Both the position numbers and the translations under genes were made by a program. A stretch of 64,000 nt of DNA from Apostichopus japonicus (lineage: Eukaryota > Echinodermata > Holothuroidea > Aspidochirotida > Stichopodidae). Every line of letters begins with the position of its first letter. The first letter of the stretch is position 1. The stretch lies in contig NC_092568.1 in assembly GCF_037975245.1 (NCBI RefSeq), positions 4,413,001 to 4,477,000 of the forward strand. The letters run 5' to 3'. The notes beneath the pieces are model-generated. The model searched no databases, was not told the origin of the DNA, and saw only the letters and a program-made list of their open reading frames with translations. Positions 12,206 through 27,200 of the stretch are shown here, piece after piece.

Positions 12206-15200
12206 ATGCAGGAGCCATCGAGTAGCGACGGAGGCGGTACGCTGTCCATGGTGGATGTGTTAGAAGAAAATGAAGAACTGGAAGAGGAAGCTAAAGCTGT
12301 TCTTGGTGACAGCGATGACAGATGTTGCACATACACAACGGTATAGAACTTAGGCCAGCCCAACGTTATGGATTCCAAAGTAGACTACTGTAGGCCTACT
12401 AGTAATACTGTAACTACCAGTTTAGCACTTGGCTAGTAGTTAGGACTGGTCTACGCCTCACTTCAAGTTCATGCGAGCCCTGTAATTTTATAAATAGTAG
12501 CCTAGGCCATTACCTAATAGTGTAACCATGCCGGTGACCAGACACACCATTACCAGATTTCTGGGAACAGTCCCCAGATTCCATGAACGGACCCAGATGA
12601 CTAGTGTCCCTGAAAAGGTACCTGAAATTAAAACCGTCTCTGGAATCCCAGAATTTGTGAAACTGTCAATCACAACTTTACCTGTTTGGCCATCCGTTCA
12701 TAGAAGAGCTTGACTGCAGGCTGTGAAGCAAGCTTAAATGTAACAGGCAGTGTTCGATTTTTCCGGTATCGCATCGCAAAATGCGATCCAAAACGACAAA
12801 CTTGCGAGACGTTCCAAATCAGCATCGCACATTGTGCCGATTTGTGCGATACAAATTCCTAGTCAGATTTGGGAGCAAACACTCAAACCTTAACTTACGA
12901 ACTGTCGATCACAATGTAGAAGTTATAATTTATTGAGTTTATACGCAATGTACAACTTATTCACTTGACCGTATAGCGAAAAAAAACCTGAAAAAATAAT
13001 ATCCTACCATAGTTCAGTGTAAAGCGAATAGCCTAACCACCTCGGCGGTTACGGATCTCACGTAACTAAAAGGTTCCCTGGCAACGTGCCAAAAAATGTT
13101 AACAAACAGGTGTTACACAGGGGATGAGCTCACAGTTGTTGGGAAGGTACCTGGGCAAATTCGCAGCACATGTACCCTGGTACAGTAGTTGGGTATAGGG
13201 TTAAACACTGCAGTTGTAAAAATGTACGCATAGTGCACGCTATTCATTGTTAGGCAGTCTAGAAACGGGGCTTTGCTGAACGTTGTTTGTTTCATAATAT
13301 CAGAAGTTTTGTAAGTTGCACTTTTTAAAGATTGAAAGACAGATTAAATCTCTTTTCATTTTATAACATAATATAGCTACTTTAACTTGTCATTTTAAAA
13401 TTTTCATCAGTGACAATTTAATTTTCATCGTGACAATTTAAATAAAAAAAGTTATCAGTATTTTGCATCCTCAACTGTGAATTTTTTCATCGCCAGACAT
13501 CGCAAAAAATGACAACAATTTTCGGGGGCTTTCTCCCCCAGGATCCCCACGAGGGGTTCTACCCCATGACCCCACCATAGCCCTAAGACGGGCCCCTGGA
13601 CACCACGCCTTTATGCTCGCACGTTACGCGTGCTAGGCAGGCGAACACCGGCGGGAAATCGGCAGTGTGTTCGCGGGAAATTGAACAAGGTTTTCCAACA
13701 CTGCTGAACTGTGCACTTACTGTATGCATCATGTTCAAGGTTTTCACGGAGGCCTTTGAGGAAATGAATGGTTAGTACAGTGTATATATGCTGCACTAAT
13801 GCTGTGTGTAGGCCAAAGTTCACGAAGGTCATTGGTTATATTCGCGCGCCGTAGAGGTGTTTTTAGATGTTAAGGAGAGTCAGGTTTCCATGGATATTAA
13901 TCGTAAATGAATCTGAGTTTAACTGACGCTAAAGAAATGGATCGTCTTGGGCAGATTAACAAATCATTGCAAGTATAAATAAGTACAGGTAGCTCTGCTG
14001 TTAAAAAGAAAAGTTCAATATCGGTTTGCTGTTATCGGCAATTAGGCAAAATTTTACCGATACCGATATGCTGCCGATATTGCAAATATCGGCCGATACC
14101 GATATTGAAAACGAATATCGTAGCAACACTAGTATAAATAATAATAATAAACAAACATTTTCTAGTTAATACATTGATCGCCAACATTTGGTCCGTTTTG
14201 TGGTAATTTCAAAACTGCTATTCAATATTGGGGAACTGCTATGCAACAAAAATTTTGTATAGCAATTGTCGAAATTTGTTGCTATGCAATTTTTTGGCCA
14301 TAAGTCGAACACTGGTAACAGGCAACCCAAATTTTCGCACAATTTCGTAGGCTGTAGTCCACATGGAAAACATCGTTTTGCACTTAGTTGGTAGTGATAA
14401 ATTATGAGACTTGCAGCTACCAAAGAAAGTCTTGGACATAATACTTGTTTCTGGATGAGATGTGATTTTTCATCATCCCTGAAACAGTAAAACTGCCAAA
14501 ACACAAAGAGGCTTTCAATATTCCACCATCCCTTTTAATGCACACAGTGTTGTTAATAACCATGGATATGGTCATCATCAGTGCCATTGCCAGGGGGGGG
14601 AGGGGAGGGGGCTGGGCCTCTTCCTAATCTCTCAGACTTTCTTCAGAATTGCTTACATTTAATAACAAATGCTACAAAAATGAAAGCTTGTACAACACAA
14701 ATGTAGTTAAAAATTATAGAAATTATAGCACCATTGGCATGTAATTATCCTCCTTTCCAAACCTAATGTTCTCCTGGAACGGGCAACATTAGTGACCTCC
14801 TCTTCTCCAGCATGCACAAAAAGAAAAACAAAACATATATACTGGCTACAAGCCTGGACAACACTATATTCCCAGATTTCCTGGAAAAAGTATCCAGGTC
14901 ACCTTAACCAAGGTACGTTACTTATATCACAAAGTGACTAAATATATGTTAGTTTTAGTACTGTTGCAATGTAGCCAAGGCTTGTGCAAGTTTAAATTAT
15001 TAATCATGATGTTAACAATATGTTGTAATAAAAAAATGTAAACACTCTGTACAGTAGCTTGGTCTACACAATACTCAAACGTACAGTACTTGAGATACCA
15101 TAGTGTACAGTATGAATTCAAACAAAATTTATAAAATAACTCATGTATTAAAGTTTTTGCTTGTTTTCAAGCTGTCAAAGTTGTGTGTACTTAAAAATTT

Positions 15201-18200
15201 CTTTAAAATGTATCTTTTTTGGTTCTGATGATATTCATAACCTTTTTAGTCATGCAGGGGGATGATTGTGTGTGTGTGTGAAGCCTTGCTTGTAAACAGG
15301 ATATCTCAAGAAGGTAAGCTTGGAACTATCTATTTTTGGTGTGTAGGAGTACCACAATTGAGTAGAAAAAGCATATTGTTTTGGGGAGGTCAAAGGTCAT
15401 TTGGGGTCTGCAGGGGTCAAATTGTGTACACCTTGTAAACATGATATCTCAAGAAGGGAATCTTGGACCAATCTCATATTTAGTATGTAGCTGTGAAATG
15501 TTGAGTTTAAGATCTCTATATTTCTTGCTGGAGGTCACAAAGGTCATTTGGGGTCACTAGTAGTCAAATTGTGAAAACCTTGTAAATACTTGTTTTATAA
15601 TCTACTGTATCTCCCACCTTCCAGCCTATTAGATAACATGCGTTTTGCCTCGTAAGAATCGGAGAGGCTATTTGCAAAATTTGGAAATTAGCTTAAGGGC
15701 ATCTGTAGATAGGAATCAGAAGTCTGGACCAAATCTCCATTGACTTAAGTGTGTCAATAATTTTTGCAGCTGCTATATACATCGCTGCATACATGCCTGT
15801 GCACAAAGATGTGTAATGAATGTTGTTCTGATATTCATACAACATTGCTAAATGAATGGACGATATCATTGTGAATCATCGGTATTTTATCATTGCTGCC
15901 CTTGATTTAAGTTTTCCGTCGTATTTGGCAATGGTAGAGATTCAGTGCCAAATAAAAACTTCAGGTTTGGATGTAGTAACGTTGGGGAAATGACCAGGTG
16001 TGTTTACGAAATTAATTGTCGCCTAGTTAGATGTTTTAGAGGCAAACCAGATGCTAAATCTTGGGGACCAGGGGGTAAAAATCGTCCGGCGCCTGCTTAA
16101 TGTACGGCTTGTAGGTGTACCACATTGTGTAGAAGAAGGCTGTTGTCTTTGGTAGAGATCAATCAGTATGCTGAATACAAGAACATTTTCCAGCTCGGTC
16201 ATCAGCTCCCAATGTGAATATTGTTTGTCATATCTCAATTGCTTCTTGCTGTACTACTTAGAGTAAAGTACATAGTTCATCCTGGTTATACCCTACAGTC
16301 TAGTGTGTCACATACATATAAGATTATTCATGTAGCATCATCAAAACCACACTGCAGTTTTGCCTCCGGTTTGTAGAAACGTTTTTTTTTTCTGTGGATA
16401 AAATGTTACAAAGTAAAGAAAAACAAAGACATTTTCAGCTGAAGTGCCCTGATGACATCATCCAGTCTACTGTTGCCAGATCAATAATTTCCAAATATCA
16501 CAAAATTTCATAACTTGCGCTAAAAAATTCTACTCAAGTATGTGGTTTTTGTCCAAAAGTTTCAAAAAAATGTTAAAAGCAAACTTTGCTAAGCAATCAA
16601 CCAAAAAATCCTTTTAACAAAAGTTGTGGGTTATACCTTTTTATATTGTTATAAATTCAAAAGTTTTGAGGTGCAAATTTTCATCTAGTTACAGTACATG
16701 AGGTCTTACCTATCACAATGTAATAGAAGGACGGTTTAAATTATCTTCCCATAAGTTACATTTTAGGTTAAAGAAAAATCCCAAGTAAATTAAAAATTAA
16801 AGTTTGTATGATCATGTCCCATTATATCCTGTTTTTGGTCCACCTTTGGCTAATTGTTAACAAGATTGTATTTCCAGGCCTTGCTGTTTCTTGTGCAACC
16901 CTACATTTCGAGAATGTCTGTATATGTTTCCCATAAGCAATTGCTATGCTGCTTTCTAGTTCATTAACTTTCATTAGGTACCTGTACATGAAATTTTAAT
17001 TAATTTAAAATTTAACATTCACACTTTAAACATTATAAAACAGGTAAAGGCATTGTTAAGAATGATCCCAGAGAGAGTTTTATGCTGCCTGAATCAGTGT
17101 TAGAACTATAATTCTGTAGTTTTCATATTTCATGAGTATCTATGCTATTTTCCTATCTTTTCACTGTAGAGATAATATGGTGATCTGCTACTGTATCAGT
17201 GGCTGTCCGATTCAGTGTTAGAACTATAATTCTGTAGTTTTCATATTTCATTAGCATCTATGATGTTTTCCTATCTTTTCACTGTAGAGAACAGATAATA
17301 TGGTGAGCTGCTATCAGTGGCTGTCTGATTTAGTGTTAGAACTATAATTCTGTAGTTTTCATATTTCATTAGCATCTATGATATTTTCCTATCTTTTCAC
17401 TGTAGAGAACAGATAATATGGTGAGCTGCTATCAGTGGCTGTCTGATTTAGTGTTAGAACTATAATTCTGTAGTTTTCATATTTCATTAGCATCTATGAT
17501 ATTTTCCTATCCTTTCACTGTAGATGTGATATGATGATTTGCTATCAGTGGCTGTTTAAATGCTGATTTATTATTGACCTTTAGGCTAATATATATTCTT
17601 TTGCCTGTTTTGTTACTGTAGGGCTATCAAGATAGGCAGGCTTTGTATGCTTGTAACACATGCACATCATCATCAGAGGGGACCCTGGCAGGCATCTGCC
17701 TGGCCTGTAGCTATGCTTGCCACGACGGACATGAGATGTATGAGCTGTACACTAAAAGGTAAACCATTACTCATAGACATACATATCAAACACGAATAGC
17801 TTATCATGGTGCTGTTATTTAAAGTGGATTGCATATCCTATAGAATGGCCGCACAAAGAGTAAATTGAATTCTGACAGTGATTTAGAGGGGGAACTCCAA
17901 TATTGTAAGATTTATGAAAATATTCAGAGCAATTTTTTTGGCATCAAGTTATTTGAATATTTCCCTTCATTGCTTTCAAGGTTGCTTTGTCCTCTTTTAG
18001 GTTTGCACTGTTTTGAGTGTTTTCCCCTTAATTCTGCCCTTTGCTCCTTTAACTTTGACATGTTCTCCTTCAGGTTTGCCTTGTCCTCCTTCCCTTACTC
18101 TCCCCTTCCCTCCCATTCCTTCCACCCCTTCCTTCCACCCCTTCCTTCCACCCCTTCCTCGTTTGTGTTGTTTCCATTATTCCTACTGTTTCATCCCATC

Positions 18201-21200
18201 CCCACAGTTACCCTCTCCCCTCCTGTTGCTCTCCTTCCCTTTTTGTGTTGTTTATCCTTCTCTTACTGCTTTGTCCCTTCCCCTCCTGTTTTCCCCTCCT
18301 TTGTGACCTCTTCCCCCAATCTTTGTGTCCCTTCCCCCCTGTTTCTTTTCCTTCCCCTCCTGTATCTTTCCTTCCCCCTCCTTTGTCTCCCCTTCCCCAG
18401 AAAAGACATAACAGAAACCCTTCCTGCCCTCCTTTCTTGACCTCCTGTTCTCTTCTTCCCCATTGTAATTCCAGTCATAATGATGGTCACTGAGCATTGT
18501 GATATACTATTACAATCTTTCAATCCTTCTCCCTTCCCTCAAATCGCTTCCCACATTTCCACAAGTATTAGTCACCTCTGAGAAAATCTAATCACACAAG
18601 TAAACTACTACCTTGTAATGTAAATGGAACTTACAACCCTCCTTAGACTTATGCTCACATTCATTTACAACCAGCAGGTGATGAACTAACCTAGTTTCTA
18701 TTTGCAGACCGAAGTTGCACATGTTTCATTTACATACAACATTACATGTTCGCAAAACATTTCTTCCAGCTTAAAAATAGCCAAGACCAACGTGCAGTAG
18801 TCTGTACAGTATTGTACAGTAGATGTAACTTTAACCAATGCCTAAATCATCTTATTTCATCTAGTTTCTCTCATATTAAGATTCCCAATTTCACTGTATT
18901 TTTATTTTCATCTTCTTGTTATCTCTCTTTCATATGCTAATACTCAGCAGGTGTTGTTTCCCTAATTTTGATATTAGTCTCTCAACTCTGCTCTTCCTTG
19001 ATTACATTTATGCAAATTGAGATCATGAATATTCGATATGTGTACATTTACATCTTTATTGCAGCGTGTGGATCTAATTGTGCTCTGCTTGATCACGAGT
19101 ACGTACTTTAAAGAAAGCATAAGACCCTTACCGTTCCAAAAATGGAGATTAGCTACAGTACTTTCAATAACAAAATAGCTGAGGTAAAAAAATTAGTCCA
19201 AGCCAAAGACACTTTGCACTCAAATGCAGTGAAATGTTCAGTAACGATAACAAAAAAATTAGTTTTCTGAACTGTGGTACTGCGGCTTAATGGTGGATAT
19301 TGTTTCTACCCAGCGACGTAGCCAGGAATTTGAAAGGGGGGGAGCACTTTTGCGATGGATATGGATTTTCAAAGTTGTAGGCACGACTATCTAAGCGGAG
19401 CGCCACCATCGGTTGGCGCGGAGCGTACAAGAAAATTTTTGGTTTTACAAACCCCCCAGATGGCTGGAAACGGCCCTTCCCTAGTGTTCATTCTGGTTCC
19501 CTGGCCTCTTGCTAACTTGAGACACCTCATTCAATATCACTTTCAAACCCAAAAAACAAACGAGTTAAAATAGTACGTAATTCAATAATACATAATGTAT
19601 TAAAATTAGCAAGGTACATACACAAGGGCGGCGGAAGCACTTTTAATCTGGGGGGGGGGCACCGACGTCAAAGGGCACTTTGCAGAAATTCGATTGGACT
19701 GATGCAGCCTGATATTTAGTACCCTTTATAAATCTTATTGTATTATCTTATTTGCGTATACACATCACTCCATCAACGCCCCCTCCCCCCCCCCCCCCCG
19801 TCTTAGTAGTCTTACTTTTCAACTTCTGATACTTGTAGATACAAAGATAGGCCAGAAATGTCTTTGATACAACCATAGCCAGTATTTGTCTTTGATACAA
19901 CTGTAGCTAGTAAATGTTTATCGAAAAGGCTGTTTTGGAACTTGTAACGCCGATCGTGACAACAACAGGCAACAAAGTGCTGCAGCTCTATACATATAAA
20001 GTCTGTTAATCAACGATAGGTTTATTTGACTGTGGAATGTTCTCAACTGAAATTTTATCTGCGTAAACGGGTTCTTAAGTAGATGTTAAAAAACTGACAA
20101 GATCGTATCCTAGTCTTTTTCGGCGGGTAGAGTATTGAATGAAACGGCACGCGATATGAATGACAGCCTAGATGACAGAAGAATAGGTCACCTTATTTAG
20201 CCATAATCTTGCTACGTTCATTTCAATAGTTTTTCCTGTCTAGACTCTTAAACTCGTCCAGCAAGCTTATGGATTTGAATTATGGGTGTTTTAATAAAAA
20301 AGATAACTTGGCCAAAAAAAGTGTACGCCCGGGCCTACAGTGCTACACACTGGCTACGCCCCTGATAGTTCTAAATTAGCATTAGATCTCTTACTGAAAT
20401 ATCGCTGACCTAATAAGGTGATCAAGAGTACAAGTTTTATGTAGAAAAAGGGCACATTTTTAACCTGAGGAAAAGTGGGGGGGCACTTGCCCCCTGTGCC
20501 CCCCCGGTTCCGCCGCCCTTGAAGGTACATGTACAGAGTAGTCTTACTTTTCAACTTCTGATACTTGTAGATACAAAGATAGTCCAGAAATGTCTTTGAT
20601 ACAACTGTAGCTAGTAAATGTTTAAGTTAGCCTAATAAGAGAAGGCGAGAGCTATCCGACGATTGCCATCTGATGCAAATTTTTCAAGTGTTTTCTCAAC
20701 TGAAATATTATCTGCGTAAACGGGTTCTTAACTACATGTTAAAAAACTGACAAGATCGGATCCTATAGTCTTTTTCGGCGGGTAGAGTGTTGAATGAAAT
20801 TATCGTGCTACATACTGGCTACGCCATGATCATATGATATCAGTATCAGCAGATTTTGTTTCCTGTTTAAATTCTTTTACATGTTCTTTTACATAATATA
20901 TCAGAAAGACAAACATAGTGCTCTTTTACAAGTTTTCCAGTAGGATGATTCTTGTTTATTGTCCAATGTCTGGACTTTAATACATTTGACGAACTTAACT
21001 GATGGACAAAATAAACTTTCATATTTTGTAATACAGCCAGATATGCAGTGGCCTAAAAACAAATATCGTTATCGCAGTGTATTAGCAGTGTAATAATTAT
21101 TTATAGGAAGTGCGTATCACGTACGATTGCTAGCTTAGCTTCATAACATGCTGTTCGTGCAACAACTTAGGACGACTCATTGAACGAACATTGTCGACGT

Positions 21201-24200
21201 TGTTGTGCATACAGTTCGTGACATTCCATAGAGTGCGGTTAGGTAGGCAATATGTATTTTATTATGCAGTGGCCAACTGTAGGCTTGTAATTGGCTATAA
21301 GCTAAATTTAGCTAATTGCATCTGCCAAACTAAGTAAGTAGTTGAATCAGTAGGCGTGAATGTTACTACGATTACAATCGAGTTAACGGAGCTGACGAGT
21401 ATTCAAGACCAAAAGAGCACTGACAAAATACCATGCTAAAAAAACGACAGTTTAAAAAAAAAAAAATCGACACTGAAAGGGGGGGAGCGGTCGCTCCCCC
21501 TGCTCCCCCCCTGGCTACGTCCCTGTTTCTACCGCTGACATAGAGGGAATGAAAAGTAAACAAAGTTCATTTGATCTTCTTGCACGGACTGAAATCGTGA
21601 AAGAAGCCTACAAGTTGTGCCGAGAGAAAAAACAGCAAAACAATACTGTACGTGGAATATATCAAATTCAAATAAAGACTATGCACAAAGCGTGAAATAG
21701 TCAAATGGTTCAATAGGGTCTTGTTTCATGTTTTAGTGAATTGTAAAGCCGACCAACACATCGAACACAACGTGCATAACTTGTGTTTTAGTTTTTTTTT
21801 TAAATTTGAAACTTATTACCTTTCATTTGTAATCTTCAGTCATCTCCAGTGTTTTAAGTTGAACGTCCTTCACTCCGACACATTTAATGTACAGAAAATA
21901 TTGTACAATGTTTCATTTTATCTTTGACAAACTTTGAGAGTCTATTTCGTTTATCTTTTCATACTCCTCTCAACATTGTCTATGGCTCTCATGAGATACA
22001 TAAAGTTTTTTCTAAGTTAAGTTTGAAAATTTCATGAAAATCTGTCCATTCGTAAGGTGCACTACTGCTTCTCTGTCTATTGGATTGCAGGAACTTCAAG
22101 TGTGACTGTGGAAACAGCAAGTTTGCAGACCTGACATGTAAACTAGTATCCGTAAGTCATGTCGTGAATAGTCAATCATGTTGTCATTAGTATCATTGTC
22201 TTCCCTGCCTCACTTACCTGTTACCTTTCTAAATACTGCGCTCTCTACTGTGTGACCTGGGAACCATTTTGAAACTCACCCCTTCCCCCACATCCCCCCC
22301 TCCCCACAGTGACCTCTGGTCTTAGTGAACGAATGTCAGTTTCACAACTTTGAGAGGCAAGTCTGCTGCGGTAGGTTGAGTCAAAGTCAGTTGTGACGAA
22401 CATACAAGATGATGAAACATCATATTTGTTACTAGATTTGGGGCTTTGGCAACTCCAAACCGTTTGGATTCAGTGATTACCGTGGCTTCCTAGGATTCAA
22501 GACTGGGATGTGTCAACTCTTCAACGATATCTTTCAAAAGATGTTTTCATGTAGTTCAATCGGATTCATTTTCAGCTTCTGGCATAGGCTGTATATTAAG
22601 TTGAATCTACACAGGATGACAGCAGGTCTTTTGGTCAAGCAGGTTTAATTGTTAAAGTGTTTTAAACATTTGCTGGGTACCAAGTTCCAGCCACACTGGG
22701 AAAGTAGATATGCGGCTCATGATATCGGAAATTGGTAAAGACGACCATTGCCAACTGACTCACTACTGTGCACTACTCTACTCTTTGGAGATAAGACTTC
22801 AAAACCAGAGCCTGCTTGAGCATAGACACACTCCAATTAAAGATGGAGAATTGTTTAGCCAATTTGATTGACTTGATCAAAACATACGAGGACAAGATTT
22901 GCTCTTTGTAGGTATAGTAGAGTGTAACAATGGTTAGAGGGGTACAGAAAGTGTTTGGATTGCTTCCAGCATATATTTACAGTAAACACAGACTTAAAAA
23001 TGGACAGCCAAAGAGGTTGCGATTTGTTGTAATAACTCCTGCCTTTGTTGGTTTATCAGATGCCTTAGGGAATAACTTATCTGGTATCGCATCACAATAT
23101 ACTATGCAAGATTATTACATTGCTATACAACTCAAAAGATGTATAGTAGTCTTTTTACACAGGAACACATAGTATTTTACTAAGAGACAATATGTGAAGC
23201 CCTCAAACTACAATGCATATAATTAAACACTAAAATTATTTACCTGTGCGTGTATGTGTTATTTGGATCAATAAGAAAATAGATGGTACCAATATGGTTT
23301 TGGCAGGATTCTAAAACCTTTAAATGCTGAAGAATCAACTTAGCAGCAGAATCAACCCTGTAGCTTTATTTTTATCTGGAATTCAGAAATATCTTTTCAT
23401 ATTGTCTCTGATATTTTTGTGTCAGAAATGTATCAATTTTTATCGGGTGTAATTGAACTTTTTTTGCAGGATAAAGATCCCCTGAATGAGGAGAACAAGT
23501 ACAATCAAAATTTCAATGGACTCTACTGTTCCTGCAAGAGGCCGTACCCAGACCCAGAAGACAATGTAAGTTTTTCTCTCAATTATCGCCCCCTTTCCCC
23601 CATCCCATCTTCATACCTACCCCTTCCCCCCTTTTCCTGGCAGTTGTCTGTAGAAATTGGGTTAACCCTTACTCATTTATTCTCAAACCATACCTCTCTC
23701 AATAGATTCGAATCGACCAAAGATTTACAACTCCCTCAGAAGACGAGAGGGGTCACAGAAAATTTAGAACAGCCAGTGTTCAGGATATGTTTGCTTAAGT
23801 AGTATATCCTATTTTAACTTGTCACTGGTTTTAACTCAACAACACAGGTCTATATCGTTTCAATGCACTGCTTATGATGTTCTTGATAACATTTTGGAAG
23901 GTAATTCTTTATTTTGGTGCAGCTTAACACTTTAAATGTTCTCTGCTTCGTGAGTCATGTAATGTTCGTCCTTTCTTCTGATCTTTAAAAGGTCGATGAT
24001 GAAATGATTCAGTGCGTAATCTGTGAGGACTGGTTTCATGGCAGGGTAAGTAAGTAGGCTAGGTATGATTAAACTTAGTGAGACTAATTCCTTTAATTAC
24101 ACTTTCTTCTTTCTAGAGCTGTATTCATTTAAAGAGATATTTACAATCCTTCATGTCTGTTTCATTGCAAGATTGGTAGCCTACAAGACATAGCTTATAA

Positions 24201-27200
24201 TCAAACAGAGTAAAGCACTAATCTTTGTTGTTGTTTTTGTTGTCGATCTGCATTTTGTGTCGTATTTGCCTACCATCGGGTGGCACCACCCCCAACCGTT
24301 AATGCAAAGATAGTAGGCCCCTAGCGAGTCTGCAGCAGGAAGACCAATGTGCATTTCCCAAACCTACCAAAATCTTTAAGTTGTACTTCCCAATATTTTA
24401 TATCAAACTATGGTAAAAGGTACAGTAAAGTGATGATGGCATTTTTTGTACAAACTAGTACTATGCCATGAAATCTGCAATATTATCGGCTACGATTTCT
24501 TAACCTTTAATATAGCAGATTTTTAGCTTCTAGAATGGTGACACACCACTTGAATTTGTTTCACTGCAAGCTACAGGACACAAATATTCCTTTAAATATT
24601 GATGTCCCATCCAACTGATTAACTCCTGCCCACAGGTATGAGTACCGTGACTTGATTGTGTATCTCCGTAGCAACATTGCATCACATAAAGGTTTTTTTT
24701 AAATATCCCAATATACCCAAAAAATTAAAGGGTAAAATCATAAGTTGGAGAGACTTTTGGCCCAACTTTGCAAAATCTGACAGTGTATATTGATGGAACT
24801 TCATTTTGTTTTCAAATGTTACCAATCCAGCTTCTGTTAATTTTCTTTTTTATACTAATTCCTTACAGCATCTTGGTATCCAGGAACTCCCTTCCAACTA
24901 TGAGTACCAAGAGATGGTTTGCACAAACTGTATGACAAAGAATGACTTTCTCTGGGCTTATACACTACATTCTGTCGGTGAGTGTGATTTATAATTTCAA
25001 GTTTCAGGATTTAATTCTACTTTCATGGATCAGGAAGATTACAATTAATTTGATACAAACAAAGAGTAAGCTTAGAAATGGAGAAAGAATAAAACTAATT
25101 TTCTAACCAGAAAGCAGAGAAGGTCTAAGGAAAGCAGAACTTGTGCAAGTAGACCCCTATGGAAGAACAAAAGGAACCAAAAATGGACAAACTTATATGG
25201 AAAAAAAACGAAAATTGCAATTTTATACAAGAGAACATAGAAAAAACTATGAAATAAGGTTCAAACCTGAAAATAGACATAGATTTCAGTGAAGGCCCTG
25301 AAGGTTCTAATTTCATCATGGAAGTAGATGTACATGTCAGTGAATCATCTAATTTGTTCCACAGCAGTTTTTATTGCGTGTTCTATATTTAACTTTTCCG
25401 CCAAGAAATGTATTTCTGCTGATATTGAGACTCTTAAAGCAGCTACCAAACTATGATTCCAATTTCCTAATTATAAATTCAAAAATTCATGAAAGTTAGG
25501 AATAACCCAAAAAATGATCAAAATTTTGTGAACATAGGTTTAATGTTTTCATATGACTGGTGTATCCAATATACCCAATATCAGCTGAACCTGAGAAGGT
25601 CGCCTAGAATTCCCCAAAATTCATGTTTACTTTGGCATGGACATGACCTATTTTTTAACCTTGAATATGTCTTTCGAAAGGCCTATTCACATTGGGTAAA
25701 GTACTCTGTTGTAGCTTCCTAATATTATCCTAAGGCTAGACTAATTTAGCTCCATATCTGGGGGCATTGCCGCAACAGAGATGACATTTATAAATTTGAG
25801 AAAGACTACTGTGGTGAGTTTTATCAGCAAACTGCAGATTAAACCTAATCTTTCTCCATTAATGCATCATACATGTTGTTTTCAAATGTCAAGGAAGATC
25901 ATCTGTCTAATGCCAATGTACTTTGGAATTAACACGCCCGGGCGATCTGTGAAGACCTTTTCATTTCCAGCACTAACGACAGAGTTCACAAATCTGCCAA
26001 TATCTGTCAAGTCATCGCTGGTCCACGAAGGATAGATATCTGATTAAATGAAGCCGAAAGTTACTTTATATGGATGACTGATAACTGATATTAAAAACAT
26101 TTTTCATCGCAGATGAACTTAGTGTTACTTATTCGAAAAAGCAAAAGAAATAGAAAATAGATACTTGTTACTAGTATTCTTCAGACTTCTGCTTGTCCGT
26201 TGAAACTATAGATATTGCTTCGTGTATTAACCATGTACATGTTGCATAGGATTTGGTGTGAATAAGCTGGTGTTCATAATGCAGATCTTCTACTTTTCAG
26301 AAAGCCAGTTTTATGCTTAATGCTAAACACGGAAAGAAACTGTTACATTTATCTCGAAAGAATGTGGTAAATTTATTCATATATTCCAGATATTACAGAA
26401 GTCAAGGATGAAAGCAACGTCAAACATGAGATTGATGTCGATTCGGTACCAACTGATGTTATCCAAGTCGCTGGGAAGGTAAATTAGAAAACAGATTTGT
26501 TAAAATGTCATCAAGTTAAGATTGCAGTCCTTATGCTCTTAGAGCCGATGGTTACATTTGCCTTGCAGTTCAAATTCACTTTGAGGACAAACTTGTTTCG
26601 TTACTTCATGCATAAGTTTTACCCCAGATGATTAAGATTGTTAGAAAATCCAGTGGCGTACAGGATTGCAAAATTGGGGTCGGGGGGGGGGGGGGGGAAT
26701 CCAAAATTTCCCTCACTGAGTTAGGTATAAATGTTTAAACTTTTATAGAAGGGCCAGAGGCATATAGAAGGATTTCATAGACTAGAGGGTGCTTCCTTCA
26801 GGTCATTGAAGGTGACCCTTGTGTATGGGATGGTCGAGGGGGTGTAATTAATCCAGAAAAAATCCAATTTACATCAAATGGTGCATGTTGAGATATCTTT
26901 ACTCTATAAATTATCTATTAATAGCTCTAAAATGCTAATCTATGCTAATAATATAATCATATTTATTTTTTTTATTTTTTCGAGTGAGGTTGAAAGGTAG
27001 TGTACACAGAAAGCATTTGTCTCATTATTCCTCAGGCTGAAAAGGGACCTTCTTGATTACAAAAATGGTAAAGGGCCCTTTTCTGTTACAAAAAAAAGTA
27101 ATGCTTTGTATTTACTGAAAAAAGAGGTACTTTTGATACATTTCTTGGCATTCATACAGAACATGGCTCTCATAGCTTCCTGAATCAGATGCGAGTTGCA

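Larger units (their letters stand above)
19311..21525. mobile_element. hAT-like element in UBR7 intron 2 (outer)
   Basis: The start is cagcgacgtagccagg and the end is the inverse of cagggacgtagccagg (15/16). The 8-bp target duplication tttctacc is perfect at 19303-19310 and 21526-21533. Near the left end it contains the recurrent 'family A' core (19383-19530). It encloses a second element at 19623-20521. No transposase is present. Confidence 0.85.

Noticed and set aside
17865-18523. Overlapping Pro/Ser/Phe-rich and Arg/Gly/Glu-rich open frames on both strands
   Set aside because: They are read from one polypyrimidine tract inside UBR7 intron 2; the composition explains the lack of stops.
22930-23172. 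An 80-residue plus-strand frame in UBR7 intron 3
   Set aside because: It lies wholly within an intron whose flanking exons join perfectly, and no known domain is recognised.
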